Under the pieces are notes generated by a model. That model was not told where the DNA came from, searched no databases, and was given only the letters and a program-made list of their open reading frames with translations. Positions 6,689 to 9,047 of a DNA stretch of 9,047 nucleotides are shown one piece after another; position 1 is the first letter of the stretch, and the number at the start of each line of letters is the position of its first letter. Origin of the DNA: CAZCDM01 sp964497475 (lineage in GTDB: Bacteria; Planctomycetota; Phycisphaerae; SM23-33); assembly GCA_964497475.1 (NCBI GenBank), contig CAZCDM010000101.1, positions 1 to 9,047 of the forward strand, in the 5' to 3' direction. Made by a program: the position numbers and the translations under genes.

Positions 6689-8984
6689 CAAGCCCCGCCC
6701 CCAGCGGCAGGAGGGGTTTTCCCTTGAGAGCATCACCTGGGGCTACCGCGACATCTTCGCCCGAAGCATTGAAGAACTCTTCGCCCAGGACTGCCTCGGC
6801 CCGAAGCGCCAGGACGTCACCCGGACGTTTTTCGAGCTTCTCAAGCAGGCCGACCAGGCGTGCTTTGATCACGTGCTTCGCCAGTTTCTCGGGAGCCTGA
6901 ATCCGCAGAACCGCTGGATCATGAATCTGCCGGCGCTCTTTGCCGACTTCGTCGAATGCGGTGCGGCGCTGGGCCAGCAGCGACTGTACGAGGGCATGCG
7001 ATTCTTCCAGCGCTTTGCCAACGGCGCCCTGGGCAGCTGCCCCGCCGAGGTGCGGTTCAGCCTCGATCGCATCAACGAGCTTCGCAGAGACGACAGCGCG
7101 TTGGCGATGGCCTTTCTCGACGGCCTGCCCCTGCTCCGCGAGCGGATGGCCCGGCCTGAAATCGATCGATACCTCGACGTGGCCAGGCAAATCCATCACG
7201 CCGACGCCGAACGCGGCTACGCCTTTATGCGTGGAGAGCTGGCCAGTTGCGAAGAGTACATCCGGTCGATCACCCGGGAAGCGAGGCTGCAAGATTGCGG
7301 CCCCTCGCTCGAGCGATTCCTGCTCGCGTTGACCGGCGAGCAATGGACCCTGCAGGACCTCGGTGAGCTGGACAGCGACGACTTGCTGGAACGCAACGCG
7401 CAGGTCGTCTGCGTGCAGGGGAACCTCTACCTGCCGCGCAGCATTCGCTGGTTCGACCGGGCTGGGGACAACCGCAACGCCTATCGACTCATGAGCATCC
7501 TGGCTGCGGCCTGCTGGGGGGCGAACTCCTTTCCGCGAATCCACGGCCATGCGCAATACCAGACCTGCGCGACACTGGCGGGGCAGGACCCGTGGCGGGA
7601 GAACCTCTTTCTCCTCGTAGAATCTCTGCGTGTGTGTCGGTGGGCGGTTCAGCACTGGCCCGGAGCGCGAAGGCTGATCGAATGGGGCCTGGCCAGGGAG
7701 GCCGAGCAGCCCGGCGGAGATATCGCAGCGATCCTGCAGCAGGCGGGGCTGACGGCTGGCGAATCCAGCCCCGGGCTCGAGCCGCTCTGCCGGGTGGCCG
7801 ACGAGAGCGTCAACTGCTTCGATACGGCCGGGCGACTGAGCGAGCTGTGGGCCGAGCCGTGCAAGGCCGATGGACGGATCGCCCGCAGCCCGCTACGGCC
7901 TTGCAGCTTCCTGCCGGATTTTCTCTTTCCGATGTCCTTCTCCTCCCCGCCGCCCGGCGATGTCATCGCCGACCTCAAAGACGCAGCCCAGCCCGGCGCG
8001 GCAGATCCAAACACCCCGCCCGAGCAGGGCGCAACCAGCAGCGAAGATGGATCCTCATCCCAGCAGCCCGACACGACGCCGCAGGACGGCAAGGCCGCTG
8101 CGGCCGCCGATCTGTATGACGAGTGGGACGTCCACCAGAACGACTATCGGCCCCGGTGGTGTCAGGTTCGCATGGCGCGACCCGAAGCGGCTCAGCCCAT
8201 CAGGCTCGACGATCACTGGATGGACCAGGCCCGCCAAGTGCGGACGATGTTTGAACGTCTCAAGCCGGACCTGGCCCGCCGGGAAAAATATCTCGCCGAG
8301 GGCGACGACATCAATACGGATCGCCTGGTGGAGTATCTTGTCGACCGCCGCCACCAGCCCTGCCCGCCCGTGCAGTTTTACGAAAAGCCACTCATCCAGC
8401 ATCGCGACCTGGCGGTGCTGGTTCTGCTAGACCTCAGCGGATCGACGGGCCAGGACGAACCCAGGGGCAAGGTGCTGGACGTGGAAAAGCAAACCGCCGT
8501 GGTCCTCGGCGAGGGGCTGGAATCGCTGGGCGACCGATTTGCCGTCTGCGGATTCAGCTCGCATGGGCGACAACAGTGCGACTTCCTTATGTTCAAATCG
8601 TTCCAGGACGCCTGGTCCCCCGAAGCGATCGGGCGGCTGCTCTCGGCGTGGCCTCGCAATTCCACACGAATCGGCCCCGCCCTGCGCCACGCGGGGTTCC
8701 TGCTCGCCCAGGAACCGCACCGCCAGCGGTTGATCCTGCTGGTGACCGATGGCAAGCCGATGGACGAAGGGTACGACCCCAATACCGGCTACGCCCAGCA
8801 CGATGTGCGGATGGCCTGCGAGGAAAACGAAAAACATGAGATCCGCACGTTCGCGATTTCGACGGACGAAAACACCCAGGCCGACATGCAGTTGATGTTT
8901 CCGCGCCGGCGGTTCCTGATTCTTCCGGGGCTTGACAATCTGCCGAGGATGCTGCCGGAGTTCTACCTCAAGCTGACCTTGTAG
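6669..8984 (+). CDS. NorD/CbbO-type VWA-domain protein, AAA+ partner
   Basis: A 771-residue adaptor protein with a long alpha-helical N-terminal region (about 1-430), a low-complexity Pro/Ser/Gln/Asp linker (about 440-480), the family motif YDEWD at 483-487, and a C-terminal von Willebrand A domain. The MIDAS metal site is intact: DLSGS (D588, S590, S592), T666 and D694 in TDGKP. In NorD/CbbO the MIDAS Mg2+ helps bind an acidic client residue while the MoxR ATPase supplies remodelling force. The start at 6669 is chosen because GAGG lies six bases upstream, mirroring the spacing of the preceding gene; in-frame ATGs at 6618 and 6651 lie inside the ATPase gene. It overlaps that gene by 20 bases, so a fixed stoichiometry by translational coupling is likely. 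It is the last gene visible in the operon. Confidence 0.94.
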   Translation: MTPPRPDKPRPQRQEGFSLESITWGYRDIFARSIEELFAQDCLGPKRQDVTRTFFELLKQADQACFDHVLRQFLGSLNPQNRWIMNLPALFADFVECGAALGQQRLYEGMRFFQRFANGALGSCPAEVRFSLDRINELRRDDSALAMAFLDGLPLLRERMARPEIDRYLDVARQIHHADAERGYAFMRGELASCEEYIRSITREARLQDCGPSLERFLLALTGEQWTLQDLGELDSDDLLERNAQVVCVQGNLYLPRSIRWFDRAGDNRNAYRLMSILAAACWGANSFPRIHGHAQYQTCATLAGQDPWRENLFLLVESLRVCRWAVQHWPGARRLIEWGLAREAEQPGGDIAAILQQAGLTAGESSPGLEPLCRVADESVNCFDTAGRLSELWAEPCKADGRIARSPLRPCSFLPDFLFPMSFSSPPPGDVIADLKDAAQPGAADPNTPPEQGATSSEDGSSSQQPDTTPQDGKAAAAADLYDEWDVHQNDYRPRWCQVRMARPEAAQPIRLDDHWMDQARQVRTMFERLKPDLARREKYLAEGDDINTDRLVEYLVDRRHQPCPPVQFYEKPLIQHRDLAVLVLLDLSGSTGQDEPRGKVLDVEKQTAVVLGEGLESLGDRFAVCGFSSHGRQQCDFLMFKSFQDAWSPEAIGRLLSAWPRNSTRIGPALRHAGFLLAQEPHRQRLILLVTDGKPMDEGYDPNTGYAQHDVRMACEENEKHEIRTFAISTDENTQADMQLMFPRRRFLILPGLDNLPRMLPEFYLKLTL

Positions 8985-9047
8985 CGCAGGCCTCGGGGCC
9001 TCGCCGAACAGTACGCAGGTGACGCACTGGGCCTTGCTGGCGAGCCG

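Noticed and set aside
6579..7655. Long minus-strand frame inside the NorD-like gene (a similar one lies at 5804-6736)
   Set aside because: It is antisense to genes with clear family motifs. Its composition is that of a third-position-GC shadow, with no motif of its own.
8985..9047. AGGCC-TCGG-GGCCT inverted repeat after the last gene, considered as a terminator
   Set aside because: The stem is only five base pairs with no T-run, and the window ends too soon to judge.

Overview
The window is a compact, GC-rich bacterial locus built around iron-sulfur and metal-cluster proteins, under an apparent sigma-54 (RpoN) control circuit. The gene families (MinD-type ATPases carrying ferredoxin inserts, NifX/NifB-like cluster-binding proteins, a DUF5320-like Gly/Arg protein, a PAS sigma-54 activator) are typical of anaerobes. 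The lineage cannot be fixed from sequence alone; Desulfobacterota or Planctomycetota-like anaerobes would both fit.

Layout. 1-315 has no convincing gene and holds two imperfect inverted repeats. 316-2928 is a minus-strand operon, read right to left: a NifX-like protein (2533-2928), a DUF5320-like small protein (2169-2516), and two MinD/ferredoxin ATPases (1317-2165 and 316-1320) that overlap by 4 bases. 2929-3111 is an AT-rich divergent control region. 3112-4473 is a plus-strand PAS / AAA+ / Fis-type sigma-54 activator. 4474-4650 is a second control region with a near-consensus -24/-12 promoter. 4651-8984 is a plus-strand operon: two more NifX-like proteins (4651-5013, 5064-5402), a PaaI-type hotdog thioesterase (5386-5841), a NorQ/CbbQ-type MoxR AAA+ ATPase (5831-6688) and a NorD/CbbO-type VWA protein (6669-8984). 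The last four genes overlap head to tail by 17, 11 and 20 bases. 8985-9047 contains nothing I can support.

How it fits together. The left and centre resemble the orange-protein (orp) locus of Desulfovibrio vulgaris: divergent operons of MinD-like Fe-S ATPases and NifX-like proteins with a dedicated sigma-54 activator. The unusual part is that the sigma-54 operon continues into a thioesterase and a NorQ/NorD pair, with no norCB or rubisco genes in view. A repeated dyad, ATTGCA-N3-TGCAAT, lies immediately upstream of the activator gene and immediately downstream of its stop codon, with a degenerate copy 31 bp from the first. It is the best candidate for the activator's binding site. The copy at 3077-3091 sits inside the activator's own apparent sigma-70 promoter, suggesting autorepression coupled to activation of both operons. 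My inference is a redox- or metal-responsive module that builds or loads a metal cluster and uses the MoxR/VWA pair to remodel the recipient protein. The recipient is not identified here.
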